NCBI RefSeq assembly: GCF_900109575.1
Contig: NZ_FOAF01000001.1
Span: forward strand, 1,893,662 to 1,957,661
Source: Olivibacter domesticus
GTDB lineage: Bacteria > Bacteroidota > Bacteroidia > Sphingobacteriales > Sphingobacteriaceae
Reading direction: 5' to 3'
DNA length: 64,000 nucleotides
Below, piece by piece: positions 28,809-36,558 of this stretch. The notes beneath the pieces were generated by a model that saw only the letters and a program-made list of their open reading frames with translations, made no database searches and was not told the origin of the DNA. Within the stretch, counting starts at the first letter, position 1; the number at the start of each line of letters is the position of its first letter. The position numbers and the translations under genes were made by a program.

Positions 28809-29033
28809 CTACAATTCATACTCCATATGTTCACAATAGATGCCCTCCGTTCTTAACATGTTTTCTATCGTTTCCGGGAGTATATTTAATGATACTACCC
28901 GTAATATCCTATCGCAATCGTCTAAATCAAAACTCCAGTGTTTGATTAGCTTAATTGATTTAAACAGCGCAGCAACTTGCTGCACATGTTTTTGAGCGTC
29001 TACACTCGTTCTAAAAATTAATATCTGATTCAT
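28809..29033 (-). CDS. Small uncharacterised protein (74 aa), possibly ferredoxin-like fold
   Basis: I do not recognise this 74-residue soluble protein with certainty. It starts QILIFRTSVDAQKHVQQVAALF and contains HWSFDLDDCDRILRVVS, ending with two strands (TIENMLRTEGIYCEHMEYEL in part). The beta-alpha-beta-beta-alpha-beta pattern and size resemble the HMA/ACT-like ferredoxin fold, but the CxxC metal motif of copper chaperones is absent. It starts 6 bases after the membrane-protein gene upstream, so it is the third gene of the sigma-factor operon. A sensing or binding role for that operon is a guess. Confidence 0.6.
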   Translation of the reverse strand: MNQILIFRTSVDAQKHVQQVAALFKSIKLIKHWSFDLDDCDRILRVVSLNILPETIENMLRTEGIYCEHMEYEL

Positions 29034-29039
29034 AGCAAT

Positions 29040-29426
29040 TTAAATAATATTTGAATCCTTTGTATTATCATATTGAGAATTATTTTTATCATCTTGACCG
29101 CCTTCATCATTCCAATTACACCATCTCTTTTGCATATAGCCTTTGAATTTTTCTCTTTCTTCTTCATTCCACTGATTCATATTCTTATGTCTATTTCGCC
29201 CCGCCCATGGAGGCCCCTTCCGGCCGCCACCCCCAAAGCCAAATAAAATTTTACATAAGAAAAACAGCGTCATTGCCTGCCAATAACTTAGTTCTTTCGT
29301 TCCTAGTACATCAGGTAGTGTATAGTTCCATAGGAGCATAACTATTAAACTCACCAAGAACACAAAAGCGATTCCCGCAAGTGGAAAAAAAACAAACCGC
29401 ATTTTACTTCTAAATATCCTTTTCAT
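29040..29426 (-). CDS. Small membrane protein of an ECF sigma operon
   Basis: A 128-residue protein with two hydrophobic segments (about residues 10-34 and 46-63), then a Gly-rich turn FGFGGGGRKGPPWAGR and a charged tail with EEREKFKGYMQKRW and an Asp/Asn-rich end. Similar small proteins with a GGGG-PPW loop sit behind ECF sigma genes in other Bacteroidota, to my recollection; no characterised function is known to me. It lies 28 bases after the sigma gene and 6 before the 74-residue gene. It may act as the membrane partner or anti-sigma factor, but no zinc-finger or FecR-like anti-sigma motif is visible. Confidence 0.65.
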   Translation of the reverse strand: MKRIFRSKMRFVFFPLAGIAFVFLVSLIVMLLWNYTLPDVLGTKELSYWQAMTLFFLCKILFGFGGGGRKGPPWAGRNRHKNMNQWNEEEREKFKGYMQKRWCNWNDEGGQDDKNNSQYDNTKDSNII

Positions 29427-29454
29427 TATTACGTTATATTTAATACTACATTTA

Positions 29455-30003
29455 TTATTTATCTATCAACTCTTTATATAAAACATTTAATTGCTTTCTT
29501 AAATGAAGCACTGCATAGTGTTTTCTCAGTACTAATTTATTTACTGGCTCACCAGTTAGTTTGGAGATTTCTGCAAAGGGAATATTGTCGAGTTCATGCC
29601 ATATAAACACATCCCTTTGTTTAGCAGGCAGCTCTTCAAGAGCTATAAAAAGTTGCTTCCAAACTAAACGATCGTAGTAAACTGTTTCGGGGCTTTCTTT
29701 TGTGATTAACTGGTCATCCCCGATTTTTGTATTGTTGTCTTCATCTGCAAGATCAGCATCCCATGCTACTTCTTTTTTCTTTCGATGTTTATCAATGATC
29801 TTATTTTTGGCAACCCTATACAACCAAGCACTTATCTGTTCAACTGGTTGAGAATTTACTACCGCACTTAATTGATACCAAACATCTTGTAAAATATCCT
29901 CCGCATCCGCCTCATTATTTACACGTTTACGAATAAAGCCAAGCAATTCTTTTCCATACGATTTTATGGAGGTTAAAATTTTGCTTTGCTTTTCTTCAGT
30001 CAT
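29455..30003 (-). CDS. ECF-type RNA polymerase sigma factor
   Basis: A 182-residue sigma-70 family, extracytoplasmic-function type factor. Region 2 is seen in YGKELLGFIRKRVNNEADAEDILQDVWYQL and VEQISAWLYRVAKNKIIDKHRK, read in parts (about residues 12-75). Region 4 is LEELPAKQRDVFIWHELDNIPFAEISKLTG (about 128-157) with its HTH ending VLRKHYAVLHLRKQL. An acidic linker joins the two. Start ATG at 30003. Regulated genes probably include the two small genes behind it and perhaps the M3 and M1 peptidases that follow on the same strand. Confidence 0.92.
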   Translation of the reverse strand: MTEEKQSKILTSIKSYGKELLGFIRKRVNNEADAEDILQDVWYQLSAVVNSQPVEQISAWLYRVAKNKIIDKHRKKKEVAWDADLADEDNNTKIGDDQLITKESPETVYYDRLVWKQLFIALEELPAKQRDVFIWHELDNIPFAEISKLTGEPVNKLVLRKHYAVLHLRKQLNVLYKELIDK

Positions 30004-30757
30004 CTTTATACGATCAAATAATAATTGCTTCTAATAGAGTAGACGAATAGACAATGTAAACATTTCAAAAAAAATAATATTTTTTGAAATAACAGAATAA
30101 AATCCACATAAAAACCAGTATATAAGTCAGTTATATACTATAAGATTTTTGATAAAGCAAGTTTCTCAGAAGGCTCAGTTAGAATAGCTTTATTTATTTC
30201 TTGTTGTCGAATGAAAAGGAACTTTTAATTTATTCAACTTCTTTTTTCCGCAAAAAGAAGTAAACCGAACGCAGTGAGCTCCTATGAACACCTTCAAAAG
30301 CAAACAACGAGTGAATATTCCCCTGTAGACAGCTGCTACACGGTAGTGCATCCACGTGCAAATCGCAGTTGACTAAGGCGGATTTAATTAGAACGGAGAG
30401 CCGTTGCGAGTAAACACAGACGTCCCGAAGTACGAAAATGGCATGGGCTTGTATAGGCAGCAATCGGCAGCTGATATGCCTATAACTCAATTTTTTGGCG
30501 AAGCTGACGAAAAAAAAGCAAAAGACAAACGAAGCATGGCCATGCGGAAAGGGTGCTTCTTTTGCGTTCGGCATGACAGCCACGGATTGCAACGAAGCAA
30601 GCCAGCCGAAGCACTTTGCTACTTGGGTGCTTCCAAGTAGGAAAAGATCTGCACGATCAGTGCATAAAATAAAGCTTCTTTTATTTAATAAATTTACGTT
30701 AAAAAGAAAATGTCATTTCTATGATTCCCTAATTTAAGATTCAATCTAAGGGCTTAA
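30004..30757. other. Gene-free region holding repeat copy B
   Basis: A 750-base gap between the divergently placed 5' end of the sigma gene and the 3' end of the SMP-30-like gene. Most of it (30238-30668) is repeat copy B. Reading frames of 78-120 codons across it are not taken as genes. The rest is AT-rich without visible features, except a 15-base match (GAACTTTTAATTTAT at 30219-30233) to the left edge of copy A. Confidence 0.7.
30238..30668 (-). repeat. Dispersed structured element, copy B (inverted relative to copy A)
   Basis: The core 30345-30668, read on the minus strand, aligns over its whole length to 18695-19018 at about 90% identity with two single-base gaps. The same hairpins are conserved, including CTACTTGG/CCAAGTAG and AACGG/CCGTT. 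Beyond the core the copies differ. Copy B then reaches a hairpin, CTTCTTTTT and AAAAAGAAG around CCGC (30238-30260), which corresponds to the TGCGGAA segment at the end of copy A. No transposase is nearby. Confidence 0.75.
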
Positions 30758-31624
30758 CTAGTTTACGCCTTTAACACGCATTTTCAATGTGAACACTTTG
30801 TCGCTTGCAGTAATAAACAAAAGGTTTTTTTCTTTCCCACCAAAACATAAATTTCCGGTCCATTTTGCTGGTATAGCAATGTATTCAATTTTTTCACCCC
30901 TATTATTGTAAATAGTTATTCCGTTACCGGTGAGATAAAGGTTTCTCTGATTGTCTAAAGTCATCCCATCAGAGCCCTGATTTACAAACAACTGTTTATT
31001 CGTGAGTAAACCGTTTTTTGTGATAGCATACCGATACGTTTTATTATCACCAATATCAGCGACATATAACCACTTACCATCCGGCGTTCCTATGATACCA
31101 TTAGGTTTTTTAAAGCTACTATCCAACTGTATTAGTTTTCCATTCTTACGATATAGATATAGGGCCTGAACGTTTAAATCTGGTTCTTTCCTTGTCCAAT
31201 AGTCTCGCTGATAATAAGGATCAGTAAAATAAATATTCCCATCAGGAGCAACCCAAACATCATTTGGGCCATTTAAAAGAGTATCTTGATAATGCTCCAC
31301 CAGTTTTTCCACTTCTCCACTTTTAATGCGCCAAAGCTGATTATTTTCATCTGCACATGCTATTAAATGATCGTCTTTCGTGAAATATAAACCGTTCGCT
31401 CTACCAGCATTTTCCATATAAACTGACAATCTTCCATCAATGCTGTACTTCCAGATTTTATCATTTGGTTGATCTGTAAAATAAACATTCCCTCTCCTAT
31501 CCGCGGCAGGTCCCTCTGTAAAAGCAAAGTCTTTAGCAATCAATTCCAACTTTGCCCCTGGAGCTATTAAACCAGGCTGACTACTTAAAAATAAAAAGGC
31601 AATAGAAAATATAAAATGACTCAT
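30758..31624 (-). CDS. SMP-30/gluconolactonase/LRE family protein
   Basis: A 288-residue six-bladed beta-propeller with a signal peptide (SHFIFSIAFLFLSSQPGLI). Family marks are AFTEGPAADRRGNVYFTDQPNDKIW in parts, NGLYFTKDDHLIACAD, LLNGPNDVWVAPDGNIYFTDPYY with the metal-binding Asn and Asp, FKKPNGIIGTPDGKWLYVAD, and GSDGMTLDNQRNLYLTG with the catalytic-type Asp. These match calcium-dependent lactonases of the SMP-30 group. The sugar lactone substrate is not predictable. It lies 67 bases downstream of the alpha/beta hydrolase gene on the same strand; the two may form a small operon for exported sugar-derivative breakdown. Confidence 0.9.
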   Translation of the reverse strand: MSHFIFSIAFLFLSSQPGLIAPGAKLELIAKDFAFTEGPAADRRGNVYFTDQPNDKIWKYSIDGRLSVYMENAGRANGLYFTKDDHLIACADENNQLWRIKSGEVEKLVEHYQDTLLNGPNDVWVAPDGNIYFTDPYYQRDYWTRKEPDLNVQALYLYRKNGKLIQLDSSFKKPNGIIGTPDGKWLYVADIGDNKTYRYAITKNGLLTNKQLFVNQGSDGMTLDNQRNLYLTGNGITIYNNRGEKIEYIAIPAKWTGNLCFGGKEKNLLFITASDKVFTLKMRVKGVN

Positions 31625-31691
31625 AATGTTCGCCGACTGATATTTCTTGTTTTACGTTATACTGATCTTCCATACAAAGAAAGAACATACA

Positions 31692-32516
31692 CTAATTCTT
31701 TAAAATTTCTTTTGTCCGATGATCTATTTCTTTGATCAATAAGGGGAAAGCGGGAAATGTCATATTATGCCCATATCCTCCTAATTCAATTAACCGTGTT
31801 TGTGAATGCCCAACAAGCTTCATCATCCTTACCATATAGGCATTCTCCTCATACCTACCCAAAAGCTCCTGCTCGCGATCGCCCGTAATCAATAAAAGAG
31901 GTGGTGCATCAGCCCTTACATGAAATAAAGGGGCATACTGGTCTATTGTTGGTTGTGTCTCTTTGAGTCCCTGCTCTTTTCGTATGGTGAAGTGCGTTAT
32001 TGTTTGACCACTAAAAGGAATTAGTTCAGCTATTCTATTTGCGTCTACGTCGTATGCTTGCAGATAATGCTTATCAAGCGTCACCATCACACCTAAGTAC
32101 CCGCCAGCAGAATGTCCGGAAATAAATATCAGTTGTTCATTACCGCCAAACTCCCGAATATGTTTAAAGGTCCAGGCTACAGCAGCAGCAGCATCTTGTA
32201 TAATTTCACTTCCTTTGGTTTTTGGAGATAACCTATACCCTACTCCTATCACTGCCATTCCTTTTTCCTCTAACGCTTTTGGTATTTCCTTTTCTCCTCC
32301 CGTTAAACCTCCGCCATGAAACCAGATAACAGTAGCGAAATCCTTTTTATTTGTTGGGTAATAAATATCGAGTTTACATCTTTCCTTCTTATAAGCTTCG
32401 GGTGTTGCCTTATTCTCATAATAAGGGACATCTACTTGGAGTTTATATTTCAGTTCCTGAGCTAATAAGATATTAGAAGAAAGTACGATGATCAAAATAA
32501 AGAGGATCTTTTTCAT
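31692..32516 (-). CDS. Exported alpha/beta hydrolase (esterase/lipase-like)
   Basis: A 274-residue hydrolase with a signal peptide (KKILFILIIVLSSNILLAQ). The oxyanion motif is WFHGGGLTGGE (about residues 65-75). The nucleophile elbow is FISGHSAGGYLG (about 131-142). The acid lies in LLLITGDREQELLG and the catalytic His in GGYGHNMTFP. This is the HSL/BD-FAE type esterase pattern, as in carboxylesterases that act on acylated sugars. It is first in the pair with the SMP-30-like gene. Confidence 0.9.
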   Translation of the reverse strand: MKKILFILIIVLSSNILLAQELKYKLQVDVPYYENKATPEAYKKERCKLDIYYPTNKKDFATVIWFHGGGLTGGEKEIPKALEEKGMAVIGVGYRLSPKTKGSEIIQDAAAAVAWTFKHIREFGGNEQLIFISGHSAGGYLGVMVTLDKHYLQAYDVDANRIAELIPFSGQTITHFTIRKEQGLKETQPTIDQYAPLFHVRADAPPLLLITGDREQELLGRYEENAYMVRMMKLVGHSQTRLIELGGYGHNMTFPAFPLLIKEIDHRTKEILKN

Positions 32517-33027
32517 TGTCTATTTGTTGTTTTATTGGTGTTATTTATTAATTCTTGCGGTGACCAAATGGAACCTTTCGATGATTATCGGATGTTATAT
32601 CTAAATTTAGACTGCTCCATTTCGAACCGATGCGTCAGCTACTGTTGACGTGTACCTTTTTTCCGCAAAAAGGTACCCAAAAACTCCTGGCTGCAAATCT
32701 TCTTTCAAAGTTAGTTATTTTACTTAGCCTCTACTACCCGAAGCTTTGGAGGCCAGCTTTTAGCTGACGAACAGCTGTTACCAGAAACCTTCCGTGCCAA
32801 GACATATAACGTCATTAACACTCCTTTGTGTTTGTTAAAAAACTGTCAGCTTGCAGGGACGCTCTGATTTCTGTCATTGTGAAACCGAAGCGTTGGCTTA
32901 TAACCCGGCGTGGAGCAATACAAATGCTATCCAAAAAACTAAATTACGATAATTTTTAATAACTATTATTTGTCGGTTTCATTCTAGTTATCGTAAGATA
33001 ATGTCTATACCTTTGTTATAAAAAATT
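32517..33027. other. Gene-free region with repeat-like GC-richer stretch
   Basis: A 510-base gap between divergent genes. No credible open frame. From about 32630 to 32920 the sequence is richer in GC than the surrounding gaps and holds several short inverted repeats, for example CAGCT/AGCTG near 32756. A near-perfect hairpin with a CCGC loop begins it (listed separately). It resembles a dispersed non-coding element rather than a decayed gene, but only one copy is in the window. Confidence 0.55.
32652..32676 (+). repeat. Hairpin with CCGC loop, same core as the end of repeat copy B
   Basis: GTACCTTTTT pairs with AAAAAGGTAC around a short loop containing CCGC. The central TTTTTTCCGCAAAAAG is identical to that at the outer end of repeat copy B (30242-30257). 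It could be a shared terminal motif of a repeat family or a coincidentally similar hairpin. Confidence 0.6.
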
Positions 33028-33525
33028 ATGAAATTCAAGATGAACTACCTTCTAACCACAGCCTCTCTCCTAAGTACTGCGCTTATTGCAGGCTTATTCT
33101 TTAATTGGAGTAATACAATCATGCCAGGTTTAAAGCAGCTCTCTACCAGAAGCTTTCTAGAGGCGATGCAGTCTTTAAATCGTATTATTTTAAATCCAAG
33201 CTTTCTTGTTACTTTTTTAGTTCCTGTAGCTTTACTTCCGCTAAGTTGCTATTTTCAGTTTAAAGAAAGTGTCGGTTTAAGATTTTATTTCTTATTGCTT
33301 GCCTGTATACTTTATATATTCGGAGTTTTTTTAGTTACCATGGTGGTCAATGTGCCAATAAATGATTCGTTAGATAAATTGGATATCTTAAATGCAAATG
33401 ATAACGATTTATTGCATCAACGCCTTCAATTTGAAAAAAGGTGGATCCCCTTTAATTCAATAAGAGCGATATGTGCTTTCCTCTCTTTATTATGCTTAAT
33501 AATTGCCAAAATAGAACATGAGTAA
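33028..33525 (+). CDS. DUF1772 / anthrone oxygenase-like membrane protein
   Basis: A 165-residue integral membrane protein with four hydrophobic segments (about residues 7-27, 52-74, 81-103 and 140-162). The pattern FFNWSNTIMPGL near the N-terminus, MVVNVPINDSLDK after the third segment, and the C-terminal W-IPFNSIRA region match DUF1772 (anthrone oxygenase family). The biochemical role in bacteria is not established. Alternative start ATG at 33040. It precedes the MBL-fold gene by 48 bases on the same strand. Confidence 0.82.
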   Translation: MKFKMNYLLTTASLLSTALIAGLFFNWSNTIMPGLKQLSTRSFLEAMQSLNRIILNPSFLVTFLVPVALLPLSCYFQFKESVGLRFYFLLLACILYIFGVFLVTMVVNVPINDSLDKLDILNANDNDLLHQRLQFEKRWIPFNSIRAICAFLSLLCLIIAKIEHE

Positions 33526-33573
33526 TTACTTAAGATATTTTATAATATAAAGCACTCCTAATAGTTTAATAAA

Positions 33574-34374
33574 ATGAAAACAACAGCATATTTATGTAAC
33601 ACTTGTGGCGTTCAATATGAACCATTAATAGAGGAGCCGGCAAATTGTAAGATCTGTCAAGATGAACGACAATATGTTAACGTCAATGGGCAAAGTTGGA
33701 CAAGCCTGCCATCCATTAATCAACAACATAAAAATATTATCGAAAAAGTACGGGATGATCTTTATGCACTGTATACCACCCCTTCTTTTGGAATAGGGCA
33801 ACGCGCACATTTACTCCTAACACCTTATGGTAATATCCTTTGGGATTGTATAAGCAATTTAGACGAAAGCACTATAGCAATCATTAGGCTATTGGGCGGC
33901 ATAAAAGCCATCGCAATTTCTCATCCTCATTATTATGGCACAATGGCCGAATGGAGTCAAAGATTTGATGATATACCTGTTTATATCCACGCAAAAGATC
34001 GCGCATGGCTTACAAGAAAAGACTTCAATCTAGTTCTCTGGGAAGAAGAAGAGCGAGCGTTGTGGCCGCAAATTAAGCTTATTAATTGTGGTGGTCACTT
34101 TGATGGAGGCACCATATTACACCATGCAGATGAAGATGGCACACTATTAGTAGGTGATGTTATTCAAGTTTGCCCCGATCGTAGGTCTGTCTCTTTCATG
34201 TATAGCTATCCAAATTATATACCCTTACGTAAAAGAGAAATACTGAGAATACAACAACTACTAAGTCCTCTCCATTACAGATATATGTACGGAGCCTTTG
34301 GGCACTATCTCAAAGACAATGCAAAAGATATTACCGAATATTCATTAAAGAGATATTTACGAATTTATGAATAG
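33574..34374 (+). CDS. MBL-fold protein with N-terminal zinc ribbon and incomplete metal motif
   Basis: A 266-residue protein. Residues 1-35 hold a CxxC-x(14-15)-CxxC zinc ribbon (YLCNTCGVQYEP and CKICQDER). The rest has the metallo-beta-lactamase fold order: the expected HxHxDH is AISHPHYYGTMAEW (about residues 112-125), so the Asp and last His are replaced by Tyr and Gly. The later ligands seem present in INCGGHFDGGTILHH and LLVGDVIQV. The first metal site may persist while the second is lost. Typical MBL lengths fit. Its substrate is unknown. Probably co-transcribed with the DUF1772 gene just upstream. Confidence 0.82.
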   Translation: MKTTAYLCNTCGVQYEPLIEEPANCKICQDERQYVNVNGQSWTSLPSINQQHKNIIEKVRDDLYALYTTPSFGIGQRAHLLLTPYGNILWDCISNLDESTIAIIRLLGGIKAIAISHPHYYGTMAEWSQRFDDIPVYIHAKDRAWLTRKDFNLVLWEEEERALWPQIKLINCGGHFDGGTILHHADEDGTLLVGDVIQVCPDRRSVSFMYSYPNYIPLRKREILRIQQLLSPLHYRYMYGAFGHYLKDNAKDITEYSLKRYLRIYE

Positions 34375-34522
34375 CTTACGAACTAGAATGGTCATTAACA
34401 TGTAAGTTTCCGATTTATCATGTCAGAACCATCTTCCTCTTCTATTTGACGAAAGTCCCAGCTTTAAATTTTTATAAACCAAAAACAAAAGCCGTTCAAA
34501 TTCCAAGATTAAGCATAATTTC

Positions 34523-34556
34523 AATAGTCTATTGATTTAGTAGACTATTTTATTTA
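34523..34556 (+). terminator. Hairpin with T-rich tail between the MBL-fold gene and the HTH gene
   Basis: AATAGTCTA (34523-34531) pairs with TAGACTATT (34541-34549), followed by TTTATTT. It is 150 bases after the MBL stop and could end that transcript. Confidence 0.5.
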
Positions 34557-34639
34557 TGTTTGCTTTTGTTGCGGCGATAGCGAACATAAGAGTACTAACA
34601 ATAGGTACAGCATGAGGGTATTTTTAATAATAGTGGTTT

Positions 34640-35005
34640 ATGAGAATTTTAATACAGAATCCAATGAAGAATAAAGAACTACTCTTGCTCATCAAAAACC
34701 AGAGAAGGGTTAAGGGTCTCTCCCAAACAGATATGGCAAAAAGACTAAATATTGTTTTGAAAACTTATCAAAATATTGAAAGTGGGATAACTCGCCTGGA
34801 TATAGATCGTTTAATGCAAATTGCTCAACTAATTGATTTGGATTTAGCCACTGTATTCCAATTAAACAGGGAAAATACAATAGAGCCAAGTAATGAAAAA
34901 GAGCTCTATAACAGGCTCATTACTGAAAAGGAATATTATATAGCAAAGCTTGAAAATGACATCAAATTTTACCAAGAAATTTTAAAAGAAAACAAACATT
35001 TCTAA
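34640..35005 (+). CDS. Small XRE-type HTH protein with C-terminal coiled coil
   Basis: A 121-residue DNA-binding protein. The XRE/Cro helix-turn-helix is LIKNQRRVKGLSQTDMAKRLNIVLKTYQNIESG in parts (about residues 15-50), followed by LDIDRLMQIAQLIDLDLATVF. The last 40 residues (NEKELYNRLITEKEYYIAKLENDI in parts) look like a coiled coil. The start may instead be the ATG at 34664. It is convergent with a second small HTH protein, and the two share a strong hairpin between their ends. Targets unknown; such pairs occur in accessory regions. Confidence 0.85.
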   Translation: MRILIQNPMKNKELLLLIKNQRRVKGLSQTDMAKRLNIVLKTYQNIESGITRLDIDRLMQIAQLIDLDLATVFQLNRENTIEPSNEKELYNRLITEKEYYIAKLENDIKFYQEILKENKHF

Positions 35006-35075
35006 GAATAGGTTAAACACGACCTTGAATTCCCAAAATAAAATAAAGGGCTTTTAGTCCAATCCCTATTGTAGA

Positions 35076-35103
35076 AAACTGAGTACCGAATGGTACTCAG
35101 TTT
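35076..35103. terminator. Shared hairpin between two convergent HTH genes
   Basis: AAACTGAGTACC (35076-35087) pairs perfectly with GGTACTCAGTTT (35092-35103) around a GAAT loop. It sits between the 3' ends of two convergent genes, so it can act as a terminator in both directions, though T runs are short on either side. Confidence 0.75.
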
Positions 35104-35113
35104 GACATGTTTT

Positions 35114-35509
35114 TTATAGAGCAGAAAATGTCATTGATTTCATTTGGCTGCTATTTACTGCCAAAATTTGATTATATTCTTCTAATAAATTGATGTACTT
35201 GTCTTTCCAGTAGTTGATTTTCTGTCTTTCTTCAAACAAAAGCTCGCTGTTTAATAATTTATGGTTACTAAAAGCATTTTGGAACTCTTCTGAAGAGAAT
35301 AGTTCAGGAAACTCATTTGAAAAATCATGCTTTAACGCGCAACCGATTTTGAAAATAATATCAGGTTTAAATTTCGGCTGATTAAACCAATTGTAAATAG
35401 ATCGCCTATTCACTTTCATTAAACGGGCCAATTCGCTAATGCTATAACCATTGCGTCTTATTGTCCTTTCAATAATCTCGCCATAGTGCTTATCCATAGT
35501 TTTTCTCAT
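35114..35509 (-). CDS. Small HTH protein with coiled-coil tail
   Basis: A 131-residue protein with an N-terminal helix-turn-helix, IIERTIRRNGYSISELARLMKVNRRSIYNWF in parts (about residues 11-42), of the Cro/XRE or Fis-like type, then a middle segment and a helical tail LLFEERQKINYWKDKYINLLEEYNQIL in parts (about 88-115). It may start at the ATG at 35497 instead. It resembles its convergent neighbour in layout (HTH plus coiled coil) but not in sequence. A perfect 18-base palindrome lies 80 bases upstream and could be its operator. Confidence 0.8.
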   Translation of the reverse strand: MRKTMDKHYGEIIERTIRRNGYSISELARLMKVNRRSIYNWFNQPKFKPDIIFKIGCALKHDFSNEFPELFSSEEFQNAFSNHKLLNSELLFEERQKINYWKDKYINLLEEYNQILAVNSSQMKSMTFSAL

Positions 35510-35822
35510 TTTTTGGTAGTAATTAAAAAACTTTATACAAAGAAACTATACAAATAGCACATACGCTAGAGGAAAAATCACAAGAATGAACAGGAAATTT
35601 CCTGTTTTTGCATATGAAGCTTTTTTGACTTGATGCAAATTCGTGTGAAATAAACACTTTTACTCATCTAATAAAAGAGACGTTGGGCAGGTACCGCCAT
35701 CGATGTTTTATATGCGAATTCACACAATACCCTATACATCTTAGTATATAAATCCTATATTAGCATCTTCCAATTAAAATATTCCAAAGATTAACATTTA
35801 ATTACTTTATCAATTAACTGAG
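35510..35822. other. Divergent gap between HTH gene and GNAT gene
   Basis: A 313-base gap with no gene. It contains the 18-base palindrome at 35589-35606; otherwise I see no repeat or RNA feature. Promoters for both flanking genes must lie here, but no clear -7 box was found. Confidence 0.6.
35589..35606. promoter_or_regulatory. Perfect 18-base palindrome, candidate operator
   Basis: AACAGGAAATTTCCTGTT is its own reverse complement. It lies 80 bases upstream of the minus-strand HTH gene and about 215 bases upstream of the GNAT gene. A perfect palindrome in a divergent promoter region beside an HTH gene is a reasonable autoregulation site. A T run follows on the plus strand, so a terminator is the alternative. 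Confidence 0.5.
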
Positions 35823-36422
35823 ATGATCAAAGCCCACAAGAAGGACAAAGATTTGGTTGTAAATTTACTCAGTCATTCCTTTAAAGACAACCAAAGTGTT
35901 GCCTATATAGTAGGTAAAAGAAACGACAAGCAAAAACGCATTCGAGCATTAATTGATTATTCTTTCGAGCTCTGCTTTCTTTTTGGTGAGGTATGGCTGT
36001 CTGATGATAAAAAAGCATGTGCATTAGTTCTTTATCCACATCAAAAAAGAACCACATTAAAATCCACTTTGTTAGATATAAAATTAATTATCCGGGCTAT
36101 TGGCTGGAGAGGTGCATTAAAAGCTATTAAACGGGAATCTAAAATCAAGGGTATCCAATCAAAAGAAGAAATGGCTTACCTTTGGTTTATCGGCGTTCTT
36201 TCAGCAGAGCAGCACAAAGGTATCGGAAGCGCTCTATTAAAGCAAGTACTAGATGGAGCAGCAAATGCAGGTTTATCTGTATATCTAGAAACTTCCACTC
36301 CTAAAAACATTCCTTGGTATAAAAGTTTTGGTTTCCAAAATTATGGATCTATTAATCTAGGATATGATTTACATTTCATGAAATGGGACCCTATAGCGGA
36401 AATCACGCATACAGAGCGCTGA
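35823..36422 (+). CDS. GNAT family N-acetyltransferase
   Basis: A 199-residue acetyltransferase. The acetyl-CoA binding motif A is LWFIGVLSAEQHKGIGSALLKQVLDGA in parts (about residues 120-146), with the Q/R-x-x-G-x-G/A pattern as HKGIGSA. Motif B follows in VYLETSTPKNIPWYKSFGFQNYG. The N-terminal half is divergent and probably binds the unknown amine substrate. The overall shape resembles GNAT proteins seen next to resistance or small-molecule modification genes. It stands alone between gaps. Confidence 0.9.
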   Translation: MIKAHKKDKDLVVNLLSHSFKDNQSVAYIVGKRNDKQKRIRALIDYSFELCFLFGEVWLSDDKKACALVLYPHQKRTTLKSTLLDIKLIIRAIGWRGALKAIKRESKIKGIQSKEEMAYLWFIGVLSAEQHKGIGSALLKQVLDGAANAGLSVYLETSTPKNIPWYKSFGFQNYGSINLGYDLHFMKWDPIAEITHTER

Positions 36423-36558
36423 TCCCCTTCTATAACCGATGATTTAGCGCGAAAAGTACTTTTATAATATCCCATAATCCTATAAGTCTATCTTTAAAAG
36501 CGGGAAGGATTAAATTGCCTGTTAAAAACTTGACAGCACTGCGTCAATCTAAAAAAGC

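Noticed and set aside
30230-30737. Open frames of 78-120 codons through repeat copy B
   Set aside because: Same argument as copy A; frames do not match along the length between the copies and no start site is convincing.
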